Source of the DNA: Candidatus Polarisedimenticolaceae bacterium | GTDB lineage: Bacteria; Pseudomonadota; Gammaproteobacteria; Chromatiales; Chromatiaceae | Assembly: GCA_021648685.1 (NCBI GenBank) | Contig: JAKISI010000032.1 | Span: forward strand, 1 to 40,035 | DNA: 40,035 bases | Reading direction: 5' to 3' | Program-made: the position numbers and the translations under genes | Part shown: positions 1 through 7,498 of the stretch, one piece after another | Layout of the letters: each line of letters begins with the position of its first letter | Numbering within the stretch: position 1 is the stretch's first letter | Notes under the pieces: model-generated | The model's input: only the letters and a program-made list of their open reading frames with translations | Told to the model about the DNA's origin: nothing | Database searches by the model: none

Positions 1-1
1 C

Positions 2-646
2 AGCAGTGGTGTACTGCTCCCCAAACAGACGCTGATCGAGATGCTGGTGCTGCCTGAAGGTGCCCACGAGATTGTCGTCATGCGCGCAGACCGCAGTGCC
101 GTCAGCCTGGATGTTGCCACCCGGCAGATTGCGGCACTGGCGCCCGGCTACGAAACCCTCAACTGGCGTGAATTGATGCCGGTGATTGCGCGCTTTCTCA
201 AGACGGCTGATGTGCAGACCCTGATCATGCTGATCTTCACTTACATTGCCGTGGCCTCGGTGGTGCTCAACGCAGTGCTGATGAGTGTGTTTGAACGTAT
301 ACATCAGTTTGGCATCATGAAGGCCATTGGCGTGACTCCGGCACAAAGCGTTGCACTCATCTATGCTGAGACGATGATACAGACCCTGCTGGCCGGCCTG
401 CTGGGGCTTGGCTTTGGCTGGTGGGCGTCGAGCCACTTCCAGGCCCATGGCATAGATATGTCGCATCTCACAGGGGATGTGAGCTTTGCAGGCATTGCGC
501 TTGACCCCATCTGGTACGCCTACGTCACGCCTGAGATTTTGATCGACCCGATCATCTTTCTGTTTCTGGTCGCTATGCTGGCGGCCATCTATCCTGCAAT
601 AAAAGTGGCTAAAATCAGGGCCATCGATGCCATCCATTACCAATAA
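2..646 (+). CDS. ABC transporter permease, FtsX/MacB/LolC-E type (5'-truncated)
   Basis: The frame is open from base 2, so the gene starts before the window and only the C-terminal ~214 codons are present. The visible part holds the end of a periplasmic domain followed by three membrane segments, around residues FTYIAVASVVLNAVLMSVF, the segment near YAETMIQTLLAGLLGLGFGW, and the one near IIFLFLVAMLAAIYPAI. This is the usual FtsX-domain end of LolC/LolE and MacB permeases, including the ERIHQFGIMKAIG stretch after the first helix, which is typical of the family. It is followed after 11 bases by a second permease of the same fold, then an ATPase. It is likely one half of a heterodimeric inner-membrane exporter for a lipoprotein, peptide or lipid substrate, but the substrate cannot be read from the sequence. 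Confidence 0.85.
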   Translation, partial: SSGVLLPKQTLIEMLVLPEGAHEIVVMRADRSAVSLDVATRQIAALAPGYETLNWRELMPVIARFLKTADVQTLIMLIFTYIAVASVVLNAVLMSVFERIHQFGIMKAIGVTPAQSVALIYAETMIQTLLAGLLGLGFGWWASSHFQAHGIDMSHLTGDVSFAGIALDPIWYAYVTPEILIDPIIFLFLVAMLAAIYPAIKVAKIRAIDAIHYQ

Positions 647-657
647 GAGGTCATGAG

Positions 658-1896
658 ATGAGACTGAACAGACTGGCATGGCGCAACCTGTGGCGACGCA
701 AACGTCGCACCCTGATCACAGCCTTCTCCATCGCCTTTGGTGTGATGCTGGCTATGACCTTCACGGGTGCGGGGGATCACTACTACACACGCATGATTGA
801 TGCCGGAGCCAGCATGGGCATGGGGCACATCACCATCGCCGCCATCGACCACAACCGGGCACCCAGCCTGAAAAAGCGCCTGAGCCATGTGCAGCAGCTG
901 CGGGCAGAAGCGCTGCGGCGCCCCGAGGTGGTCGATGCCATGGTGCGCATCAGTGGTCAGGTGATGTTTGCCAGCGCCCATAAAAGTATTGGCGGCATGT
1001 TCATGGCCATTGACCCTGCGCAGGAGAGTGAAGGCAACAACCTCTTTATACGCTCCATCATTGAAGGCAGCCTGTTTGCCAGCGCCAATACCCCAGGCAT
1101 TGTGGTGGGTGTGAAACTGGCGGAAAAGCTGAAGTTGCGCCTTGGCAAAAAAGTGATCTATACCACCACCGATGCCCATGGTGAGATTGTCAGCGCCATA
1201 GAGCGGGTCAGCGGTATCTTTAAAACCGGCATCAGTGAGGTGGACAGCAGCATGGCGCTGCTGCCCATTGGCCGGGTACAAAAGACCCTGCAATACCGGC
1301 CGGATGAGGCTACCTTGGTGGCGTTGATGCTGGATGATCAGCGCCATACCCGTGCCACACGCGATACCCTGGCGGCACTGCCGGTTTATGCCCAGGCAGA
1401 GGTGCTGAGCTGGCAGCAGTCACAACCCGATCTGGCCGGCATGATCGCACTGGACAAAAGCAGCAACTACACCAGCCAGCTGCTGATTGCGCTGCTGGTG
1501 GCGGCCGGCATTCTCAACACCATGCTGATGAGTGTGCTGGAGCGCAAGCATGAGTTTGGCGTGATGATGGCCGTGGGGATGACGCCCGGCGGCCTGTTTC
1601 GGCTGGTGATGATCGAATCCTTCTGGCTGGCGGTGGTCGGGCTGATGGTTGGCATCATCATCTCCACCCCTTGGTATTTCTACATGAGCGAAGTGGGCAT
1701 CGACCTCTCTGCCGCCTACGGTAATGATATGGATTTTGGCGGTGTATTGATCGACCCGATAATGAAAATCAGGCTCTTTAAAGAGAGCATCATGGTCATC
1801 CTGTTCGGGCTGTTTGCCCTGGCGCTCACCTCCGGTGCCTACCCGGCGTGGCGGGCCGGGCGGGTGCCGCCGGTTGATAGCCTGAAGATCAATTAG
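658..1896 (+). CDS. ABC transporter permease, FtsX/MacB/LolC-E type
   Basis: This 412-residue protein has the full FtsX-permease layout. An N-terminal helix after a basic stretch (MRLNRLAWRNLWRRKRR, then LITAFSIAFGVMLAMTF) is followed by a periplasmic MacB-like core at about residues 45-265. Three C-terminal helices follow at about 272-295, 318-345 and 373-398. The ERKHEFGVMMAVGMTPGG stretch after the second helix is the family's coupling region. It lies 11 bases after the preceding permease and upstream of a LolD-like ATPase, so the two permeases probably form a heterodimer as in LolCDE. It is shorter and more divergent than I expect for the essential LolC/LolE, so an accessory exporter is more likely. 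Substrate unknown. Confidence 0.85.
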   Translation: MRLNRLAWRNLWRRKRRTLITAFSIAFGVMLAMTFTGAGDHYYTRMIDAGASMGMGHITIAAIDHNRAPSLKKRLSHVQQLRAEALRRPEVVDAMVRISGQVMFASAHKSIGGMFMAIDPAQESEGNNLFIRSIIEGSLFASANTPGIVVGVKLAEKLKLRLGKKVIYTTTDAHGEIVSAIERVSGIFKTGISEVDSSMALLPIGRVQKTLQYRPDEATLVALMLDDQRHTRATRDTLAALPVYAQAEVLSWQQSQPDLAGMIALDKSSNYTSQLLIALLVAAGILNTMLMSVLERKHEFGVMMAVGMTPGGLFRLVMIESFWLAVVGLMVGIIISTPWYFYMSEVGIDLSAAYGNDMDFGGVLIDPIMKIRLFKESIMVILFGLFALALTSGAYPAWRAGRVPPVDSLKIN

Positions 1897-1915
1897 CAGA
1901 CTCCTGAAACTGGAA

Positions 1916-1933
1916 GTGGGGCTTCAGCCCCGC
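1916..1933. repeat. GC-rich hairpin between permease and ATPase genes
   Basis: GGGGC (1918-1922) and GCCCC (1927-1931) pair around a TTCA loop, extended by a T-G wobble and a G-C pair on the outside. No T-run follows, so it is a poor intrinsic terminator. The compact GGGGCTTCAGCCCC form resembles short extragenic palindromes that recur in gammaproteobacterial genomes, and it could stabilise the upstream mRNA. This is the only copy I noticed in the window. Confidence 0.4.
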
Positions 1934-1941
1934 CTGAGCCA

Positions 1942-2655
1942 ATGAACCCAATGGATGCCATCATGAATGACCCCATCGTACAGTTGAAGCGTGTCAGCAA
2001 GGTCTACCAACAGGGCAAGATTGAGGTTAAGGCCGTTGACCGCCTCTCACTGGATATTCAAAGAGGTGATTTTGCCGCCCTCTGCGGCCCCTCTGGCTCA
2101 GGAAAGACCAGTGTGCTGAATCTTGTTGGTGGTCTGGATCTGCCCAGCGAGGGGGAGGTCTGGGTCGATCAGATAAACCTGGCCACCCTCAGTGCCAGTG
2201 CGCTCTCTACGGTACGAAAAAATCGCATCGGGTTTGTCTTCCAGGCCTATAACCTGATCCCGGTCATGACTGCCTATGAAAATGCCGGATTTGTGCTGGA
2301 TCTGCAAGGTGTGGATGAGGCAGAGTGCCGTGAGCGCGTGATGTCGATCCTGAAAGATGTCGGGCTGGAGGGGCTGGAACAGCGGCGGCCGGATGAGATG
2401 TCGGGCGGCCAGCAACAGCGGGTGGCGATTGCCCGCGCCATTGTTACTCAACCGGCGATCATTCTGGCGGATGAACCCACGGCCAATGTCGACTCCCATA
2501 CCGCAGAGTCACTGCTGGATCTGATGCAAAAACTGAATCAGGAGCAGGGGGTCACCTTCCTCTTTTCAACCCATGACCAGCATGTAATGGATCGGGCGCG
2601 GCGTCTGATTCGACTGCGGGATGGCCAGCTGGAAGAGGATGAGCTGCGCAAGTGA
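1942..2655 (+). CDS. ABC transporter ATP-binding protein, LolD/MacB type
   Basis: This is a 237-residue nucleotide-binding subunit, the usual size for LolD-type ATPases. Visible motifs are Walker A GPSGSGKT near residue 50, the Q-loop in FVFQAYNLIPVMTAYEN, the signature MSGGQQQRVAIARA, Walker B IILADEPTANVDS and the H-loop in FLFSTHDQ. The SGGQQQRVAIARA plus DEPTANVDS combination is typical of the MacB/LolD branch that pairs with FtsX-fold permeases. The start could be ATG 1942 or the in-frame ATG 1963 (MNDPIVQLKRVSKVY), which fits the family's usual N-terminus better. It powers the exporter formed with the two upstream permeases and is followed closely by the outer-membrane protein gene. Confidence 0.92.
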   Translation: MNPMDAIMNDPIVQLKRVSKVYQQGKIEVKAVDRLSLDIQRGDFAALCGPSGSGKTSVLNLVGGLDLPSEGEVWVDQINLATLSASALSTVRKNRIGFVFQAYNLIPVMTAYENAGFVLDLQGVDEAECRERVMSILKDVGLEGLEQRRPDEMSGGQQQRVAIARAIVTQPAIILADEPTANVDSHTAESLLDLMQKLNQEQGVTFLFSTHDQHVMDRARRLIRLRDGQLEEDELRK

Positions 2656-2674
2656 TGAGCAACAGGTTTTTTAT

Positions 2675-3868
2675 ATGAAACCCGTCATGGTGGTCCTGCT
2701 GATAGGTGCCGTGGCATGGCCGGGAAAGATATGGGCCTTTTATGAGTGGCAGAGTGAACAGGCCGCTATTGATCTGCGGGGTCTGGTGCGCAGTTTTGCC
2801 AGTACCAGCCAATACCCGGACAGCAGCCGATCCGGTATTGCAGCCCTTGCCCGACTGATGGCTGATGTGGGTATCGGGATGGCCTGGAGCCTTGAACTCA
2901 ATGCCTATCAAAGCTACATCCCTAAATCCTTGCAGGCATCACAGGGCAATGGCTACCTCTCTTTATCAACTGAGCGCAGTGCCCTGCTGGAGCATAGTTT
3001 TAGCAACAGCGATTATCTGCACCTTGTCGTTGACCGCTTTGCGCTGCGCTGGTCTGGTCGAAACCTGGATCTGACCATTGGCAGGCAGGTGATCAATCTG
3101 GCGACCACCTTCTATTTTACCCCCAATGATTTTTTCGCACCCTTTGCCGCGCAGACCTTTTACCGCCTCTACAAGCCAGGCGTCGATGCCCTGCGTGTCG
3201 AGGTCAGCCTGGGGGAGTTCTCTCAACTCTCATTGATGCATGTGCTGGGCTATAAAAGCGATGCCAGCAGTGACACCGGCTGGAGCAACAGGCCCGATGG
3301 CCAGCGTACCTCCAACCTGCTGCGCTGGTCCAATGTCTATGGTAGCTTTGAGGGGGCACTCCTGCTTGGGCGGGTGGTGGACAAAAATATCATTGGTGTG
3401 GCCCTGCAAGGTGAGCTGTTTGAGTGGCTGGGCATCCGGCTGGAGGGGCACCATGCGGATTCACAGCAGCGCACGGTGGGTGATTATCGGCAGTTCACCC
3501 TTGGCCTGGAGCACCGCTGGGAGAGCAGCCTGGAGCTTCGGCTGGAGCTGTTTTACAACGGTGCTGGTGCCAGCACCGCCTCTCATTATCAGCTGGGTAC
3601 GGCCCAATATCTTGCCCGTCGATACAGTGCACTGGGTGGCAGCTACGACATTACGCCACTATTGATTGGCGAGGTTGTGATGATCAGCAATCTGGATGAC
3701 CGATCACATCTTCTTTCACTGAACAGCACCTATTCACTATCCGATGAGTCTGAGATGGTGGTTAATGCCAATATTCCATTTGGAAGTGAGCCAGATAACG
3801 GTCTGTTAAAGAGTGAGTTTGGTGCCTATCCAAAATCCATCAATGTAGAGTTTCGGTTCTATTTTTAG
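2675..3868 (+). CDS. Predicted outer-membrane beta-barrel protein linked to ABC exporter
   Basis: I chose ATG 2675, giving 397 residues. It yields a clean Sec signal peptide (MKPVMVVLLIGAVAWPGKIWA, cleavage near AWA/IWA-F), and the reading frame upstream overlaps the ATPase gene. The mature part is rich in alternating hydrophobic/polar stretches and ends INVEFRFYF. A C-terminal Phe preceded by alternating aromatics is the signature recognised by the BAM machinery in outer-membrane barrels. No catalytic motif is visible. It starts 19 bases after the ATPase stop, in the same orientation, so it is likely co-transcribed and may form the outer-membrane end or partner of the exporter. I do not recognise the family with certainty; a porin-like protein is the alternative. 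Confidence 0.7.
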   Translation: MKPVMVVLLIGAVAWPGKIWAFYEWQSEQAAIDLRGLVRSFASTSQYPDSSRSGIAALARLMADVGIGMAWSLELNAYQSYIPKSLQASQGNGYLSLSTERSALLEHSFSNSDYLHLVVDRFALRWSGRNLDLTIGRQVINLATTFYFTPNDFFAPFAAQTFYRLYKPGVDALRVEVSLGEFSQLSLMHVLGYKSDASSDTGWSNRPDGQRTSNLLRWSNVYGSFEGALLLGRVVDKNIIGVALQGELFEWLGIRLEGHHADSQQRTVGDYRQFTLGLEHRWESSLELRLELFYNGAGASTASHYQLGTAQYLARRYSALGGSYDITPLLIGEVVMISNLDDRSHLLSLNSTYSLSDESEMVVNANIPFGSEPDNGLLKSEFGAYPKSINVEFRFYF

Positions 3869-3890
3869 ACACATTGAGAACGGGCTTACA

Positions 3891-3918
3891 TTTACAGGGT
3901 TACAACCCAAGCTATACT
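3891..3918 (+). promoter_or_regulatory. Candidate sigma-70 promoter for the lytic transglycosylase gene
   Basis: TTTACA (3891-3896) and TATACT (3913-3918) are separated by 16 bases. Each matches the sigma-70 consensus at five of six positions. The -10 box ends 32 bases before the ATG at 3951, and an AAGGG ribosome-binding site lies just before that start. The site sits in the 82-base gap after the exporter operon, so it probably gives the transglycosylase its own transcription. Confidence 0.5.
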
Positions 3919-3950
3919 CCTGTAGAACAATGACCTGAGCGGAAAGGGTA

Positions 3951-4583
3951 ATGGGTGTGCAAAAAATAATAATAACTAAAATATGGAGCCTCTTGATTGG
4001 GGGTGGGGCGCTGCTGTTGTCGGCAGAGCTTGCAAGTACAGAGATTTATCAATATGTCGACGCAAAAGGGCATACCCACTTCACTGATCACCCGCTAAAA
4101 GGCGACTATAAACTGAAGAGCATTACCGGCAGCCCCAGGCGTGTTGCCTCGTATGATGCGAAAAATGCCGCACAGAACCGCAGGCGCTACAGCCCGATGA
4201 TCACCGCAGCGGCCCGGAGCCTGAACCTGCAACCTGAGTTGTTACATGCGGTTGTGCGTGCTGAGTCGGCCTATGATCCGCGAGCCATATCCCGGGTAGG
4301 TGCGGTGGGGTTGATGCAGTTGATGCCGGGAACGGCTCAGCGCTATGGCGTAAGTCGGCGAGGCCGTTATGACCCAGAGCAAAATGTAAAGGCTGGAGCC
4401 CGCTATCTGCGGGATCTGCTCAAGGAGTTTAAATCTGATCTGCGTTTGGCGCTTGCGGCCTACAATGCGGGTGAGAATGCCGTAAAGAGGTACGGCAATA
4501 AAATCCCCCCCTATCCTGAAACCCAGCGTTATGTTCGCAAGGTACTGGCCTTTTATAACCAGGATCTGGCATCACGCAGCTGA
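3951..4583 (+). CDS. Lytic transglycosylase (SLT domain) with N-terminal DUF4124-like region
   Basis: This 210-residue exported protein cleaves the MurNAc-GlcNAc bond of peptidoglycan if active. Residues 1-27 form a signal peptide. Residues about 29-55 (EIYQYVDAKGHTHFTDHP) match the DUF4124-type motif often found at the front of gammaproteobacterial envelope proteins. The SLT/lysozyme-like domain spans about 75-200. Its catalytic glutamate is E105 in RAESAYDP, followed by the family motifs AVGLMQLMPGTA and ALAAYNAGENAV. Length and layout match small SltA-type or MltC/E-like transglycosylases with this N-terminal module. Gene context gives no specific partner. Confidence 0.93.
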   Translation: MGVQKIIITKIWSLLIGGGALLLSAELASTEIYQYVDAKGHTHFTDHPLKGDYKLKSITGSPRRVASYDAKNAAQNRRRYSPMITAAARSLNLQPELLHAVVRAESAYDPRAISRVGAVGLMQLMPGTAQRYGVSRRGRYDPEQNVKAGARYLRDLLKEFKSDLRLALAAYNAGENAVKRYGNKIPPYPETQRYVRKVLAFYNQDLASRS

Positions 4584-4887
4584 GATCTCCCGTATTCTTT
4601 TGGCGCTAATCCGCTAAAAGCGGGTGCCGGAATAGAACCCAGGCACTCATTCAGGGCTGTCGTATCATTATGAACGGCCATTGAAATGGTTAGGAAGCAG
4701 AGGTAGTCAATATGAAATAAACGATGACTTGAATTAGAAAATTGACCTATAGTATATGGGGTGCAAGACGTTAACCACTCATCATCCAACTAATAATTAA
4801 TATAAAGAGCAATGATTGCCTTGATGTCATTTTGTATAAAAATCCACTTTAGGGAGGAGCAGGAGATACGAAGAGAGGTACCTGCAG
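4584..4887. other. Intergenic region, no gene seen; weak promoter signals
   Basis: This 304-base gap is visibly more AT-rich than its neighbours. A short hairpin, CCGCT-AAA-AGCGG (4611-4623), lies just after the transglycosylase stop but has no T-run. A weak promoter-like pair, TTGAAT (4729-4734) and TATATG (4753-4758) with an 18-base spacer, precedes the next gene, as do two TATAAA boxes (4801, 4835) without good -35 partners. The region ends with GAGAGG eight bases before the ATG at 4888. I looked for a c-di-GMP riboswitch and for remnants of a transposase and saw neither. Confidence 0.5.
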
Positions 4888-6480
4888 ATGCCTGATAGTG
4901 ATAACCATCTTATAATTGCTCCAGTTGACGGAGTGCTTTTATCGCCTCTTGAGCTGTCGATCCTGAAAAGGCTGCAAAAAGGGAGGTCAGACACAGAGAT
5001 CTGTAGCTCCCTCAGCTTGACCAAACAAAAGCTGGCGGCTCATCTCAGGGAGATTCGGGAAAAACTGAATGTTCGAACCCGTGGGCATGCCATTGACCGA
5101 GCAGTGGCCCTGGGGTTTATGAACGCCTATGTGCCTAATGGAAGTGATGTCGTAAGACCCAATCTGAAGATTGGCATTGTGGGGTGCGGCAGAGGAGGCA
5201 ATGCGGTACTGCATATCCTGAAAGAAAACCCATACATCGATGTTATATTTGCGATGGACGCTGACCCGGACGCCTTTGGGGTCAAAAGCGCCGCTAAATT
5301 CAATATCCCTTTCTATACCCAGCTCCCCGCCCTGAAACCTGGTGATGTTGATGTTGTGATCAATGTGACAGGTTCAGATGAGCTGACTGCGCAGCTCGAT
5401 GCCGTATTGCCACCCAAGACCGAGTTGATGGGTGGTCTCTCTGCCATGCTGATGTGGCAGATTACAGAGGAGCGCAGAAGAAGGCTTGCGGAGCGCGACA
5501 GGACATTAAAAGAGCATGAAAGTCTCTGCCATCTGGGTGAGATTATCGAGAATATTGACAGCATGGCAGATGCGTCATACGCGATTGTTGAATATGCATC
5601 AAAGCTCCTGAATATGCCGGCTGGCTCTCTGGCTATTAGCGAAGATTCGGGTGAAGAGATGCTACTGGTTGCGACCAAGGGATTTAGTGAAAAGTTCAAC
5701 ATGGATGGCAAGTGGCAGATCAGGCAGGGTGGTCTGACAGAGATGCTGTTGAATCAGACGACCCCGCTCTTTATTGCTGATATTACTGAGCTGCCTGACC
5801 CGAACCCCCTGTTGATTGCAGAGGGGGTCAAGTCGGTACTGGCTGCACCATTGATTATTCAGCGCAGTGTGGTGGGCATCCTCTATCTCAACGATTTTAA
5901 AAGAAAAGAGATCAGGACAGAGGATATTTCACTCTTCTCACTACTGACCATCTATGCTGCGCTGACCGTGTCGCGAGTCAAGTCTATCGAAAAACTGTGG
6001 CATCAGAGCCAGCATGATGGCCTGACCGGACTGCTGAACCACCGCAGCCTGATGGAGCAGATTGAGAAAGAGGATCAACGAGCAAAAAGGCACAGCAGTC
6101 GTTACTCATTGATTATGATAGATATTGATGATTTCAAATCCTATAACGATGAATTTGGGCACCTGGAGGGGAACCGGGTTTTAAAGGCGGTATCAAGGCT
6201 GCTCATGAAGGTAGCCAGGGTTTCTGACACGGTGAGTCGTTTTGGGGGCGAAGAGTTCTCAATACTGGTGCCTGAGCTTGGTGTGGATGAGGTGAGACCC
6301 TTTGTGGAAAGATTGATTGCCACCGTAGCGGAGTATGAGTTCCCCAACCGCCGCATTACAGTCAGTGCCGGAGTAGCCAGCTACCCAGAAAATGGCACCA
6401 CCGTGATGGAGCTGATTAAATATGCGGATGATCGGCTCTATCAAGCGAAGCGGGAAGGAAAGAACAGGGCTTGCATGTAA
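4888..6480 (+). CDS. Multidomain regulator: LuxR-type HTH, Rossmann, GAF, GGDEF
   Basis: This 530-residue protein shows four modules. Residues 14-75 look like a LuxR/GerE helix-turn-helix (LSPLELSILKRLQKG ... LAAHLREIREKLNVRTRGHAI). Residues 92-200 look like a Rossmann fold with GCGRGG at 99-104 (GxGxxG) and an acidic end of strand 2 in FAMDADPDA. A charged helix (EERRRRLAERDRTLKEH) leads to a GAF domain at about 218-365. Residues about 368-530 form a GGDEF diguanylate cyclase with an intact active site GGEEF (453-457) and the inhibitory RxxD site RVSD (444-447). It should make cyclic-di-GMP in the cytoplasm under control of the GAF and possibly of a bound dinucleotide. DNA binding by the HTH is inferred. 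No membrane segment is visible. The start is supported by GAGAGG eight bases upstream. Confidence 0.88.
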   Translation: MPDSDNHLIIAPVDGVLLSPLELSILKRLQKGRSDTEICSSLSLTKQKLAAHLREIREKLNVRTRGHAIDRAVALGFMNAYVPNGSDVVRPNLKIGIVGCGRGGNAVLHILKENPYIDVIFAMDADPDAFGVKSAAKFNIPFYTQLPALKPGDVDVVINVTGSDELTAQLDAVLPPKTELMGGLSAMLMWQITEERRRRLAERDRTLKEHESLCHLGEIIENIDSMADASYAIVEYASKLLNMPAGSLAISEDSGEEMLLVATKGFSEKFNMDGKWQIRQGGLTEMLLNQTTPLFIADITELPDPNPLLIAEGVKSVLAAPLIIQRSVVGILYLNDFKRKEIRTEDISLFSLLTIYAALTVSRVKSIEKLWHQSQHDGLTGLLNHRSLMEQIEKEDQRAKRHSSRYSLIMIDIDDFKSYNDEFGHLEGNRVLKAVSRLLMKVARVSDTVSRFGGEEFSILVPELGVDEVRPFVERLIATVAEYEFPNRRITVSAGVASYPENGTTVMELIKYADDRLYQAKREGKNRACM

Positions 6481-6496
6481 TTAATGGGCGTGTTGA

Positions 6497-7498
6497 TTAA
6501 CGCTTCTCCTGCTGCTGAGCCAGGTGCAGAAAATTTTCCAGTCGGCGTCGATCTATCTCTCCTGTTTCAACAGCGTGCCGTAAGGCGCATTCCGGCTCTT
6601 CCAGATGCTGGCAATCGCTAAATCGGCAGTGGCCAAGAAAAGGGGCAAACTCTCTAAAGCCCCTTTCCAGCTGTGATCGGCTCAATTCAACCAGTCGGAA
6701 GCTGCGTACACCCGGTGAATCAATCAGGCATCCTCCCCCAGGCAGCAAGTAGCGGGTTGTTGCAGATGTAGTATGTCGTCCAAGCCCGGTTGCCCGGGAT
6801 AGTCGCCCAACCTGGATATCCTGATCAGGAAGCAGGGCGTTGATCAGAGATGATTTCCCCACCCCGGACTGCCCAACCAGGATGCTGGTTGCATCATCAA
6901 GATGCTGGATCAGTGGGTCAAGCCCATGCTCAAACTTGGCGCTGATCTGGACCAGCGGGTAGCCAATTTTTTCATAGCAATTGAAACGCCGGGTTAGCTT
7001 CTGTACGGCTGTCTGATCCAGCAGGTCAATTTTATTGAAGGCAATCACGGCTTCAACGCCAATCGTTTCGGCGGTAACCAGATATTGATCCAGCAGGTAT
7101 TCGCTGGGTTCAGGCAGGGGTGCCAGCACCACTACCAGTTTGGTGATGTTGGCGGCGAGCGGCTTCTCCCGGCCGCTGTAGTCAGGTCGAGCCAGTACCG
7201 ACTGGCGTTCAAGCAGTGCCGTGACCACCCCGTTTTTATCATCAGTGGGCTGCCAAACTACGTTGTCACCGCAGACAATATGACCCACATTTCGCCGCCA
7301 CAGGCAGTGATGGAGTCTGCCCGCCTCATCGGCAACCACCAGATTTTGGCCATGGCGGGTGATCACAACCCCTTTTTGTGGATCCCCCTCTGCCTGCTCC
7401 AGCTTCTGTTCGGCTTTTTCAGTCAGGCGTTGGCGGCGCTTCTCTTGAATGCTCTGGATGCGCTCCTGCTGACGATGGGTGAGCCGCCTTTTCTTCAT
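6497..7498 (-). CDS. rsgA: Ribosome small-subunit-dependent GTPase A
   Basis: RsgA is a late-stage 30S maturation GTPase. This copy is 333 residues, close to the usual length. It shows the family's circularly permuted G motifs in order: G4 AFNKIDLL, then G1 GQSGVGKSSLIN, the switch region with TTSATTRY, and G3 DSPGVRSF. The C-terminal zinc knuckle follows in CRFSDCQHLEEPEC. The basic N-terminus (KKRRLTHRQQERIQSIQ) leads to an OB-fold at about residues 40-110. Its ATG overlaps the stop of the upstream M48 protease gene by one base (TGATG), so the two are probably translationally coupled. The neighbouring orn and queG reproduce a conserved gammaproteobacterial grouping. Confidence 0.97.
   Translation of the reverse strand: MKKRRLTHRQQERIQSIQEKRRQRLTEKAEQKLEQAEGDPQKGVVITRHGQNLVVADEAGRLHHCLWRRNVGHIVCGDNVVWQPTDDKNGVVTALLERQSVLARPDYSGREKPLAANITKLVVVLAPLPEPSEYLLDQYLVTAETIGVEAVIAFNKIDLLDQTAVQKLTRRFNCYEKIGYPLVQISAKFEHGLDPLIQHLDDATSILVGQSGVGKSSLINALLPDQDIQVGRLSRATGLGRHTTSATTRYLLPGGGCLIDSPGVRSFRLVELSRSQLERGFREFAPFLGHCRFSDCQHLEEPECALRHAVETGEIDRRRLENFLHLAQQQEKR

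Noticed and set aside
4584-4887. c-di-GMP riboswitch ahead of the GGDEF gene
   Set aside because: I looked for the conserved GEMM core and its paired helices and did not see them.
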